Notes: generated by a model from the sequence alone, not told the origin. A DNA stretch of 64,000 bases from Ooceraea biroi (GCF_003672135.1 NC_039509.1:7698663-7762662), one strand, 5' to 3'; counted from the stretch's first letter, positions 23,401 to 31,270 are shown. Numbers and translations are program-made.

Positions 23401-23526
23401 AATAGAGAGGGTGGGGGAAGTGCCAAGCGCTAAGTAATATTGTAGGTAGTTAAGAGTTAGTATGTATGTAATGTATAAGGTAATTATCAACTGTAGCTAC
23501 TGCAGCTAATTAAGACCAATCAATCA
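20418..23526 (+). mobile_element. LINE copy 2 inserted in the palindrome's left arm
   Basis: The insertion splits a CT-rich tract (20,340-20,417 continuing at 23,527). It ends with an AATCAATCAATC microsatellite tail, as in CR1/Jockey-group elements. ORF1 is missing, so the copy is 5'-truncated. No poly(A) tail is present. Target-site duplication cannot be judged in the CT repeat. Confidence 0.8.
20587..23432 (+). pseudogene. LINE ORF2 (copy 2): endonuclease and reverse transcriptase
   Basis: APE endonuclease (20,587-21,240): an intact-looking GFTETHVT glutamate, TGGVLLYID, YHSPSGRDS, GDFNID and the final MDHS. Linker 21,430-22,030. RT 22,060-23,270: FSDLKRAFELVDR, GVPQGTVLGPILFLIFIND and the catalytic LFADDALIY (about 22,570). 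There is no RNase H. Breaks: in-frame TAG at 21,427-21,429, in-frame TAA at 22,027-22,029, a frameshift near 22,180-22,280, and a small tandem slip at 22,545-22,560 that shifts frame between the GVPQG and FADD motifs. The C-terminal frame breaks again near 23,260 in a TA run, although coding-like sequence continues to about 23,432. It belongs to the CR1/Jockey group. Confidence 0.85.
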
Positions 23527-23558
23527 ATCTCTCTCTCTCCCGTTTTCTCTCTCTCTCC

Positions 23559-23589
<31 letters not shown>

Positions 23590-23591
<2 letters not shown>

Positions 23592-23747
23592 CGAACTGAT
23601 GTTGCCACGCCCCTTGGCCCTCATCGTCGACCGGGTCGACTAACGGTCCGAACGACGGACGAACGGGTCGCCCAACGGTCCGAACGACGGACCGTCGGAT
23701 CGCGCTACGAAGAGGGCCAAGGCGCGTGGCAACATCAGTTCGGAGAG
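23590..23747. repeat. Centre of the giant palindrome
   Basis: 23,590-23,624 and 23,711-23,747 are reverse complements (CCGAACTGATGTTGCCACGC and its inverse). They are separated by an 86-base spacer in which CGGTCCGAACGACGGAC occurs twice. This is the true dyad centre once the LINE is discounted. Confidence 0.85.
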
Positions 23748-23849
23748 AGAGAGAGAGAGCGGGAGAGAGAGAGAGGGAGAGAGAGAGCGGGAGAGAGAAC
23801 GGGAGAGAGAGAGAGAGACTACAATTGGTGCGTGAATTACCCGCGCCAG

Positions 23850-24736
23850 CGCGATGAAACTTTCTTCGCCGACGCGAGATCGTACGCGGGTACGACGACC
23901 TGTGGCAGGCGGATTTGGTCGACGTGCAATCGTACGCGCGGTAGAACGGAGGCTACCGCTAGGTACTGACGATCATCGACGCGCTGAGCAAGTACGCGTG
24001 GGCGGTACCTCTCAAGCGTAAGTCGGGCAGCGAAGAGGCCGAGGCGTTCACTCGGATATTCCACGACGATGGCAGGTGCCCGCGTAATCTGCAGACCGAC
24101 AGGACAAGGAATTCTACAACGCGCACGTGCGAGAACTAGCGCGTAAGCGCTGTATAAATCACTATTCTACGCACTCGGTAATGAAAGCCTCGATAGTGGA
24201 ACGCTTCAATCGTGCGCTGAAGAATGAAATGTGGAAAGTGTTTACGCTCAATGGATCGTACACAATGAGTAGACGCGTTATCGCACCTCGTACCGCGAGA
24301 GTACACGCTCGACGACACTGTACTATCGCGATGCGGCCGGTCGACGTCACGCCGGCCACAGCTGCACGGTTGTTATCCACTGTTTACAAGCGCGTGAAGA
24401 TCGCCGCGCCAGCGAAATTCCGCGCGGGCGATACGGTGCGCGTGAGCAAATTCAAGACCGTCTTCGCGTCGGGCTATACACCGAATTGGACCGCGGAGGT
24501 GTTTAGGGTAGCGAAGGTGCAACGGACCAATCCCGCGCCGTACCTGTTGGAGGACTATCGTGGCGATAGTTTCGAACTCTGGCAGCTTCTACGAACACGA
24601 GTTGCTCAGAGCACGTAATCCGGACGTCTATCTCGTGGAAAAGGTGCTGCGACGGAGGGGAAACGAGGTGTACGTCAAGTGGCTCGGAATGGTCGCGTCG
24701 CACAATTCGTGGATCAGTAGGGACAATGTCTTGTGA
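23850..24736 (+). pseudogene. Polinton/Maverick-type integrase with C-terminal chromodomain
   Basis: A retroviral-like DDE integrase of the kind carried by Polinton/Maverick elements and adintoviruses. Seen: the core phrase DLWQADLVDVQSYA (first D), then LTIIDALSKYAWAVPLK, NLQTD (second D), and KASIVERFNRALKNEMW carrying the catalytic E (about 24,181-24,230). An RPVDVTP segment and an SH3-like tail follow. The end, YLVEKVLRRRGNEVYVKWLG, matches a chromodomain (24,630-24,700), thought to target modified histones. Broken: in-frame stops follow the SYA and GGYR phrases (near 23,940-23,965), there is a frameshift near 24,095-24,110 next to the second D, and another near 24,570-24,590 before the chromodomain. 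All of these are shared with the left arm. AATAAA occurs at about 24,958. It converges with the polymerase fragment. Confidence 0.8.
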
Positions 24737-24771
24737 TCGTACGCGTATATACCGCCGTGTGCTTTTGTACA

Positions 24772-24930
24772 GGGTGTCTGACATGAGGCGGGGACAGTAG
24801 ACGTAACGTCGAGACGACGAGATAGATATGTTCACGCCTACCGCTGTAATCAGAAACTAGCCGCTATCGCATCGCACGAGCGGCTAACTGTTTGTTACGC
24901 CTACTGTACCCGCCTCATGTCAGACACTCT
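24772..24930. repeat. Intergenic hairpin between integrase and polymerase fragments
   Basis: A 159-bp segment whose ends are inverted copies of GTGTCTGACATGAGGCGG, with further pairing inward (GTTACG, then the internal AACAAACAGTTAGCC region unpaired). It lies between two convergent genes. It could be a MITE or a termination structure. Confidence 0.8.
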
Positions 24931-25020
24931 ATATACGTTATATACATTATATGTATTAAAATAAAAGATTACATTTTCGTAAACACATGCTGCGTTCCTT
25001 ATTGTTCCCCCTCGTGTGTA

Positions 25021-25461
25021 TCAACGTGTACTGCCGTAGTGTCCCCACGGGAGAGTGCTGGTGGAGTCGGGTGTGATGTACCGCTTGTCGTCTTGCGGGC
25101 TGAGAGCGAGCTTCGTCTCCGCTATGGTGTAGACCCGGTGCAGCTTCGACTGTATCCGCGACTGTCGTCAGGTCATTTCCTCCGTTTCCCACAAACAGCG
25201 CGCGTAGTCGTCGAACGTTATCGTTCTCCCCGCAACGCTCCTGCAAACACCCTTGGTCATCTTCGTGTCCCTCTTTCCGCATACCCTCAGCGCGTACATC
25301 TTGGATCTCAAGCCGATGAACTCGGTCATGACGGCGTCGTTGTTCTCGTCCTTCATGAGGCCCGGCACCTTCTTGTTCCGCAGAGGCATATCGTACGCGT
25401 TGTCCACGGGATAGTCGCCTGTGTCGAAGCGCGCGGAACCATCTTTGCAAGGATATCGCAA
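25021..25461 (-). pseudogene. C-terminal fragment of Polinton-type family B DNA polymerase
   Basis: Replication polymerase remnant. The minus-strand frame reads ARFDTGDYPVDNAYDMP, then VPGLMKDENNDAVMTEFIGL and RTITFDDYARCL. It ends with KRYITPDSTSTLPWGHYG near the terminal stop at 25,021-25,023. This is the carboxy end that I recognise from the protein-primed family B polymerases of insect Polintons/adintoviruses (DNA_pol_B_2). The palm and exonuclease domains are missing: sequence upstream of about 25,450 is unrelated AT-rich DNA. One in-frame TGA (25,168-25,170) interrupts the frame just after EEMT. Family assignment is from memory of homologues, not from a search. Confidence 0.75.
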
Positions 25462-25508
25462 GTTGTATCAGCGTTGGACCGTTGACGGTGCGATTCAGTG
25501 CGATGAAT

Positions 25509-25754
25509 CAATATAATCTTACATTATAATATTGTCAGAAGATTAATGAAATCTTATTTCACTATTTCAGTAATCTTACGTGCAATCTCATTTTTCGCGT
25601 ATGCTGAAAAACATTTTATACAAAACTATTTATAATGATCATGTTACTTATATACCACTAACCTTACAATATAATCTTACGTTATAATATTGTCGGTAGA
25701 TTACTGAAACCTTATTTCAGTATTTCAGTAATCTTACACACAATTGTCTACTTT
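25509..25754. repeat. Duplicated 92-bp AT-rich unit (right arm)
   Basis: Mirror of 18,405-18,650, upstream of the polymerase fragment. Confidence 0.75.
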
Positions 25755-25777
25755 TTCGCGTATATTAAAAATACATC

Positions 25778-26331
25778 TCAGGCGGCACATGTTAGCCTAA
25801 TATATGTTTCTTAGACGTATCTAATGTCTAAGAAACATAAAGTACCATTTAAGAAACGGTTTAAATAGAAACCATTTTTAGACCTAAATTTTAAAAACGT
25901 ATTTTTCACGTTTCCACAGAAACGAAAAATGTGTTTTATTAAATTGATTCGAAATTATATAATTAATATAGAAAATATAGTAATTTCTTCTATTTAATGT
26001 GCGAGTATTAATTATTTTTACATCATACGTTTCAATGTACTCGATTATGGAACAAGAGACCAAAATCAACACACGTGTGCGTGCGTGCGTGCGTGCGCGC
26101 GCGCGCGTGTGTGTGTGATTCCCGCCTCTGATTCACCAAGCGTCCGATAGATGGCCAAGCCAGGCGTGACGTTCTCGCAAGAAACATTTGCGTTATCACC
26201 TTATAAATAACCATCCGGAAAACCGATTCGTTGGACAGTTTGCTCCTAAATACACATTTCAATAAAATGGTTATGGAACGTTACGTTAAAACGTTTATGA
26301 AACGGCTTTGAAACCAATGTGTGCTGCCTGG
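25778..26331. mobile_element. MITE-like insertion within the right arm
   Basis: Mirror of 17,828-18,381, with inverted ends CCAGGCAGCACA / TGTGCCGCCTGA and a CA/CG microsatellite at about 26,072-26,118. Confidence 0.5.
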
Positions 26332-26525
26332 GATATTACAAAACTATAAAATATCTTTTAAAATATTACGCGTGGTGGATGGGTGGACCGTAGCGCGGGA
26401 TTGGGACTAACGAAGTAGTGGGTATGTTGTTATATACATTACTGTTTTACATTATTAAAATATATATATATATATATACATGTTTATCGCTTATTACACA
26501 TTACTCTATATTTATATCCTATACA

Positions 26526-26537
26526 TTATAGTTTATA

Positions 26538-26580
<43 letters not shown>

Positions 26581-27090
26581 TTGCTCCTCTCACATCTCCT
26601 TTTCCTACTCTGCGGGGGGTCTGCTACAAAAGAGAGTACACATATATTAACACTGGTATGAGTGTAGCGTGTGTAGACGCCGCAGAAACGTATGAGGTAG
26701 CAATACTTACTCACGTGGCGGTGTGTTGGCGCGTACGTACTGCAGTCCGATGCCTCTGCCGACGATCGGCTGGACCGCATCGAAAAAGTCCACCCTGTGC
26801 TGCAGCACCTCGTCTATGTTCTGCAGACACGTTCTCAAGTCGCGCCTGGAAGATCATGTACACTCCGTTACACCGTCCGCAGTATAGGTCGGGTCATTAG
26901 GTTTACGTATGTTTGTGTGTACTTACAAGACCTGCTCCATCTCGGCAACACGGGCCTCGCCCACTCCCGCGCCGAGACGGCTGAGGTACCCTGCCGTCTC
27001 GCGCGTCTTCGCTACCAGTACAGCGGCGTTGTGTGCCACCATCACTGCCGCCGCGTATACTCCCTCGATGGCGTCAACCACGGTCTCCAT
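26526..27090 (-). CDS. Spliced coiled-coil-like protein of unknown function (right arm)
   Basis: Mirror of 17,067-17,631. Exon 1 is 27,090-26,927 and exon 2 runs from 26,845 to 26,715 or 26,707. A possible third exon (from about 26,623) reaches into the CA repeat at 26,526. The TATA box is at about 27,161-27,166. Splice signals and frame are the same as in the left arm. Confidence 0.5.
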
Positions 27091-27147
27091 ATTATTAGCC
27101 AGGAACGGATGTCGGGTTGCCAGTTACAATAGGAATGAGAGTGTCGC

Positions 27148-27387
27148 ATGATGCGTTGTCTTTATAGAGCGCGTGGTATGAGGGGTTTGCTCTTTTCGCG
27201 CGGTGTCAGCGAGATGAAGCGCGTCTTCACAATCGCGCTATGGATAGCCGGGTCACTTTATCTCGCTCCGTATATGCGAAAAAGGGAATTGAATCCCGAA
27301 GAAGGATTATGGGAAACTCCCCGTATGATAGACGGGCTGCGAGACGCGTGCCATAGTCAGCAGGTACGCTGGTCCGTGGCGGGCTGA
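27148..27387 (+). CDS. Possible small membrane protein
   Basis: I do not recognise this. The frame is 79 codons from 27,148, or 57 from the internal ATG at 27,214. The latter start gives MKRVFTIALWIAGSLYLAPY, a plausible single transmembrane helix, then a charged tail with RKRELNPEEGLW. It overlaps the promoter of the divergent spliced gene. The sequence RKRELNPEEGLW and its surroundings recur in damaged form at about 27,472-27,510, so the region is a decaying tandem duplication. It may be non-coding. Confidence 0.3.
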   Translation: MMRCLYRARGMRGLLFSRGVSEMKRVFTIALWIAGSLYLAPYMRKRELNPEEGLWETPRMIDGLRDACHSQQVRWSVAG

Positions 27388-27518
27388 CATAGCGAAGTTG
27401 CGACCGTACTCGCGTTTCACTATCAGGGGTAACTGCGGAAGCGTGGGACAGCTGACTCGTGTGCAGAGATAACATGCGAAAAAGGAAATTGAATCCCGAA
27501 GAAGGTTTGTGCGGATAA

Positions 27519-27692
27519 ACCTACTGTACAATAGACGAGCTGCGTGCCATAGTCAGCGGGTACACTGGCCTGTGGTGCGCTGACACAGCGAAGATGCGAC
27601 CGACTCGCGTTACACTATATGCTGCAATTACATACTCGCCCCTTATCGGTCCGCTGGACACGTATGCATGGGTCGTACTGCTCAGGGGGTAA
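27519..27692 (+). other. Open stretch without start, possible gene remnant
   Basis: 57 open codons between stops read TIDELRAIVSGYTGLW and then SPLIGPLDTYAWVVLLRG. The composition looks protein-like, but there is no start codon near the beginning. It follows the second copy of the RKRxLNPEEGL motif in another frame, so a frameshifted gene is possible. Confidence 0.25.
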
Positions 27693-27844
27693 ATGCGGAA
27701 GCGGGACAGCTGACTCGTGTGCAGAGATATTTCGAACGACTGGAAGATGTCCGAACATTTGAGGAACCACGTTCGAATAGTCGACCCCCAGCACGACCAC
27801 GCATTCCCCTCTACGTAACGTGCTTATACATGAGAGCAAGAGGG

Positions 27845-27875
27845 TATATAAACTGCGTCCCGCTGAGGATACGTC
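27845..27875 (+). promoter_or_regulatory. Core promoter of the two-exon gene
   Basis: TATATAA at 27,845-27,851 is followed about 26 bases later by TCAGTC (27,872-27,877), a good arthropod initiator. The start codon is at 27,922. The mirror lies at about 16,306-16,312. Confidence 0.65.
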
Positions 27876-27921
27876 AGTCAGGTGTTCATATTCTGAGTGT
27901 AGAGGACCTGCCCACTGCGCA

Positions 27922-28689
27922 ATGTACCACGTCACGTTACCTCTCGACCAGATTGGGACCGCAGCTCCGCGGCCTGTGGAGGACGGGGGCGCGCTGAAGA
28001 AGCGTCGTCGCGAGTAAGTTACGCGCGCGCTGGCCGCTAGGTCACGATTCGTCATCATCATCAGCATCATCGTTTTCTCGCCTCACAGGTGGAGAGACGT
28101 CGCCGCGACGTCCAACGTAGACGTGCGACGCATGCGGATACTGAGCCGCAGATACAACTTGACCAGGACCGGCTACAAGTTTCTGGAGATTGGAATAGGC
28201 ATCCCTCCGACCGCGGATGCGGTGGCCGTGCACATCGTGCTGGGGGACACTACCAGCAAGGAGATACTGCTGACTCCCGAAATGTGGAAGGGATTGGTGG
28301 ACAGTAGAGCCATAATCTGCGACAACCTCGCGCGGGCTAATGGCGAGCACGGTCCGTCCCCGCCCATGCAGCTGGGTGACCTGACGGTGCGCTTCGCTAC
28401 CATCAACAGCCAGCCAACGATACGTCTGGACACTCCGTTCGGACGATTGACCCTGTCCGCACCGACGGTGCGCTTCCTCTACGGATTTCGGCACTGTGTC
28501 CAGCGCGTGATCGCCACGATGACCGTCGTCGTCGGACGCGCCGAGGCTAAACTTCGCGCCTTCAGGCACATCGCCGCGGGTGTGGAGGATCCTTCCAGTG
28601 CTCTCAGAGCCATAAGCGGCAGCGCGGACTTCGACCGGAACGACCTGCTCGATTGCGAACTACTGATTATGGTTTTTGGTAATTTTTGA
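27922..28689 (+). CDS. Two-exon gene of unknown function, possible PC4-like protein
   Basis: I infer a two-exon gene. Exon 1 is 27,922-28,013 (donor GTAAGT) and exon 2 is 28,089-28,689 (acceptor CCTCACAG); the 75-base intron keeps the frame. The product would be about 230 residues. A basic KKRRRE stretch at the end of exon 1 looks like a nuclear localisation signal. The middle (YKFLEIGIGIP, then KEILLTPEMWKGLVD) has the spacing of the PC4/Sub1 single-strand DNA-binding fold, in which a strand is followed by an L(N/T)PExW motif. This is a weak resemblance. A proper TATA and initiator lie upstream, and 3' module A follows directly. Both arms keep it open, which suggests it was functional when the palindrome formed. 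Capsid or DNA-binding roles are both possible. Confidence 0.6.
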
Positions 28690-28734
28690 GTTACACGCCG
28701 TATACCAGCAGTCACCACGCGCACATTCTCTATC

Positions 28735-28930
28735 ATATTATATTATGTTATACATTATATATGTTCTGTATGTAAACACATTAATGAGGTAAATTAAAGT
28801 ATATTTTCCGATCAAATTGCGTCTTTTTATCGCGTTGAACCTCCTCACCTCCTCTACCTGTACCTATCTGTATAACATCTATGTTGTATTAGTGGCTAGC
28901 ATTATAGAGAGTAATACGTTAGACGTCGCG
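28735..28930 (+). repeat. 3'-end module A
   Basis: A block of about 195 bp follows the two-exon gene and is repeated as module B at 30,527-30,720 behind another gene. Shared phrases include AACACATTAAT, CGATCAAATTGCGTCTTTTT and GTGGCTAGCATTA. It probably carries transcript-end signals. No AATAAA is visible, although AATTAAAGTA occurs. Confidence 0.7.
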
Positions 28931-28984
28931 TCCATACGACATTGCATAGGACAGGCAACCGTGAACGCGTCCGTGCAGGTCCGC

Positions 28985-29400
28985 AAAAAACGTTGACGTC
29001 ACCTGGCCTTGAACATGTTCGTGCAGGTCCAAGCGTATATAAACATAGGGATGATGCAATATGTAACAATAGCGCTGCCGCCATTTGCGCTACTGCGCAG
29101 TTTCGGGGCGCGTTCGTTCCGAGCAAACATATAATAATAGTGATAATGCAATAGGTAACAATAGCGCTGTACCACATGTAACAATTGTAACAATATACGA
29201 CCCCCTGCTGACTCTTCCCCCCCCCCTGTGTCCTTGAACATGGTCGTGCAGGTCCAAGCGTATATGACATTGTGCTGATGTTGCACTATGTAACAATAAG
29301 AGATTCTCGGTCTAACGAGCGGATACCATCGCTAATTTTGCGGACGTGTGCGAAACTGCGCAGTACGTGATGCATATATAAAACGGGAAGTGTGTCCGAT
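28985..29400 (+). promoter_or_regulatory. Tandem promoter-like modules
   Basis: Two modules each contain CCTTGAACATGKTCGTGCAGG (about 29,005-29,028 and 29,233-29,252). GTCCAAGCGTATATRA, a TATA element, follows, and then GCTGATG and AATAGCGCTG phrases. The last copy leads into TATATAAAA at 29,375-29,383, 33 bases before the start codon at 29,416. Only this TATA has a gene behind it. Confidence 0.6.
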
Positions 29401-29415
29401 CGAGCAAACGCGACG

Positions 29416-29699
29416 ATGTTCCTGTTGCTGCCGGAAGACAGAGAGATCTGCCGTTTGACGAGCGAGCAGTTGCAGTACGTTCCGAAGATCATTCTCCTGG
29501 AACGATACGGCGACTACGTGGAAGGGTTGTGGAACAGGTTACCGGAAACCTGCGACGCGATCCCGAGGTGCAACGGTACCGCAAGTGCTACGCGCACCAC
29601 AACCAGCCCGGGCAGCGTGATCACATAGACGGACCGCCGTCGCGGATCATCGAATGTCACAAGTGTCAAGCGATCGAGGCGCGAGGGTTGCACGGATAG
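29416..29699 (+). pseudogene. Small Cys/His-rich protein of unknown function, frameshifted
   Basis: The start codon at 29,416 lies 33 bases behind TATATAAAA. The first 43 or so codons (FLLLPEDREICRLTSEQLQY) could form a helical, F-box-like segment, but that is a guess. Past about 29,545 the original frame runs to a stop at 29,628 with unlikely composition. The frame one base back shows a coherent tail with RYRKCYAHHNQPGQ and RIIECHKCQA, a possible zinc-binding Cys/His set, ending at 29,697-29,699. I therefore infer a one- or two-base indel near 29,540-29,560. Both arms share it. Confidence 0.5.
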
Positions 29700-29765
29700 G
29701 TCTGTGACAAGGGTACGCAGACGTAGACGCGTTACCGGCGATCTCCGCTGTTCCGACGCGCGACA

Positions 29766-30260
29766 ATGCGAGATTGGGTCTTCAACGAACGCATGAGCCC
29801 TCTCGAGGAGGACGTCAACGAAGTTCTCGGGGACGTCCACGACGTTCTCGGGGACGATACTCCAGAAGAGACCGGGCCCGGGAGCGTTCAGCGAATCCCG
29901 GTAGCGCGTTTTCTGCGCGACCGCGAGATCGGTGTACGTCGAACCGGCGAACGTTCCACGAGGCAGGGAGTCGTGATTCAAAAGAGGAGCGTCGTGGACT
30001 GGCCGTATCACGTGCGAAGGGCACTGTACACGCGGATGCTGAGAGAGTTCAAGGACGCGGCAACAGGGACGCGAAGATCATGGGACTGGCGGTACTACAC
30101 GGAGGACATCGCCTACAAGGTCGAGGACAGGGACGTAGCGCTGTGCGTCACGATTCCCGCCGGTCTCGGGCGGTTGTGCGAACTGACGGTGATGGACGGC
30201 CTATACCGTACGACCTATACCTACATAATCGACCTACACATAATCGATGGCGAGGAGTGA
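29766..30260 (+). CDS. Unknown 164-residue protein
   Basis: Not recognised. An intact frame starts at ATG 29,766, 66 bases after the previous gene, with no TATA of its own, so it may be co-transcribed. The N-terminal part is acidic and contains an internal repeat (NEVLGDVHDVLGDD). A central basic region follows, then a C-terminal part rich in strand-like hydrophobic pairs (CVTIPAGLGRLCELTVMDGL). The sense of the other long frame over the same bases (29,774-30,268) is arginine-rich and repetitive, so I prefer this one. The same product is encoded in the left arm. Confidence 0.5.
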   Translation: MRDWVFNERMSPLEEDVNEVLGDVHDVLGDDTPEETGPGSVQRIPVARFLRDREIGVRRTGERSTRQGVVIQKRSVVDWPYHVRRALYTRMLREFKDAATGTRRSWDWRYYTEDIAYKVEDRDVALCVTIPAGLGRLCELTVMDGLYRTTYTYIIDLHIIDGEE

Positions 30261-30268
30261 ATCATGAA

Positions 30269-30439
30269 ATGTCGATAACGGAAAAACAATATTATAACGA
30301 ACGGGCAAAGCAGGAGGAGGAACGGACACAGTTACAAAGTGAACTGGCGAAGTACGAGGGCGTCCCGTTCTATGCAGAGCGGTTGAAGACGATGAACGAG
30401 GACGTTAACGACGTAGAACGTCATTGCTCGACGTGCTAG
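30269..30439 (+). CDS. Small coiled-coil-prone protein
   Basis: 56 codons from ATG 30,269, starting 8 bases after the preceding stop. The sequence is rich in Glu, Lys, Gln and Leu (NERAKQEEERTQLQSELAKY), as in a coiled coil. It ends with two cysteines just before the stop. 3' module B follows, so it could be the last gene of a short transcription unit. Function unknown. Confidence 0.4.
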   Translation: MSITEKQYYNERAKQEEERTQLQSELAKYEGVPFYAERLKTMNEDVNDVERHCSTC

Positions 30440-30526
30440 CGACGGACGTGCGCGTGCTCCGAGGTGTAAGAACGCTCTCCGTCGCGCGAGGACGATGTCT
30501 CCATGTGCACGCGCACATTATTATAT

Positions 30527-30720
30527 TATGGTATACATTATATATATATGTTCTCTTTGTAAACACATTAATCACGTTAATTAAAGTATTTTTTCCGATC
30601 AAATTGCGTCTTTTTATCGCGTTGAACCTCCTCACCTCCCCTCCCTGTACATATCTGTATAACATCTATGTAGTATCAGTGGCTAGCATTAAAGAGAGCA
30701 ATACGTTAGACGACACGTCC
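30527..30720 (+). repeat. 3'-end module B
   Basis: Second copy of the block at 28,735-28,930, in the same orientation, behind the 164- and 56-codon genes. Confidence 0.8.
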
Positions 30721-30728
30721 GCAAAATT

Positions 30729-31270
30729 AGTGATGGTATCACCTGACCTTGCACGTGTTCGTGCAGGTCCAAGCGTATATAAAAGTAGTGCTGATGTTGC
30801 ACTATGTAACACAATAGCGCTGCCGCCATTTGCGCTACTGCGCAGTTTCGGGGCGTGTTCCGAGAAAAAACGATGACACGTCACCTGACCTTGAACATGT
30901 TCGTGCAGGTGCAAGCGTATATAAAATTTTGCTGCTGATGCAATAGGTACCAATAGCGCTGTACCACATGTAACATTATACGACCCCCCCTACCCCTTGC
31001 TGATTCAGCCCTCGATGTGAACATGATACCCCTGCTGACTCAGCCTGACCTTAAACATGTTCGTGCAGGTCTACGACGACCCCCTCCCCCTGCTGACTCA
31101 GCCCCAGCGTTGTACCATATGTAACAATATATAACCCCCCCTGTTGATTCAGCCCTCTGATGTGAACATGATACCCCTGCTGACTAAGCCTGACCTTGAA
31201 CATGTTCGTCCAGGTCTACGACGACCCCCCCTGCTGACTCTGCCCCTTCCCCCTCACCCCCCTCGTTGCC
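30729..31270 (+). promoter_or_regulatory. Array of promoter-like modules outside the palindrome
   Basis: Four more copies of the CCTGACCTTGAACATGTTCG dyad or variants occur at about 30,740, 30,884, 31,041 and 31,188. The first two are followed by GCGTATATAAAA; the last two by CTACGACGACCCCC. CTGCTGACTCAGCC phrases also recur. No gene follows. The AACATGTTC core is absolutely palindromic in most copies. Confidence 0.6.

Larger units (their letters stand above)
23711..30728 (+). repeat. Right arm of giant palindrome (degraded Polinton-like element)
   Basis: Uninterrupted arm, about 7.0 kb. Order outward from the centre: integrase (+), hairpin, polymerase fragment (-), MITE, spliced gene (-), small frames (+), two-exon gene (+), 3' module, promoter modules, small gene (+), 164-codon gene (+), 56-codon gene (+), 3' module. 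Beyond 30,728 related promoter modules continue to about 31,270 only on this side, so the left arm is shorter than the original element. Confidence 0.95.

Noticed and set aside
24892..25485. 197-codon frame antisense to the polymerase fragment (mirror 18,674-19,267)
   Set aside because: It is open only because it opposes a conserved coding frame; no motif and low-complexity Arg/Leu/Val composition.
28042..28569. 175-codon frame antisense to the two-exon gene (mirror 15,588-16,115)
   Set aside because: Shadow of the opposite gene; its His/Arg/Gly-rich content follows GC bias.
28902..29296. Several overlapping frames through the promoter modules (mirror 14,860-15,255)
   Set aside because: They read through TATA elements and repeated modules in all frames and differ between the arms because of a G-run length change.
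29774..30268. Arginine-rich frame overlapping the 164-codon gene (mirror 13,888-14,382)
   Set aside because: Repetitive RGR composition typical of an out-of-frame reading of GC-rich DNA; only its last 56 codons look like a separate gene, and I kept those.
13428..30728. Palindrome as an assembly artefact
   Set aside because: Not excluded, but a LINE in one arm only, different outer borders and a few arm-specific base and run-length differences argue against a simple mirrored read.
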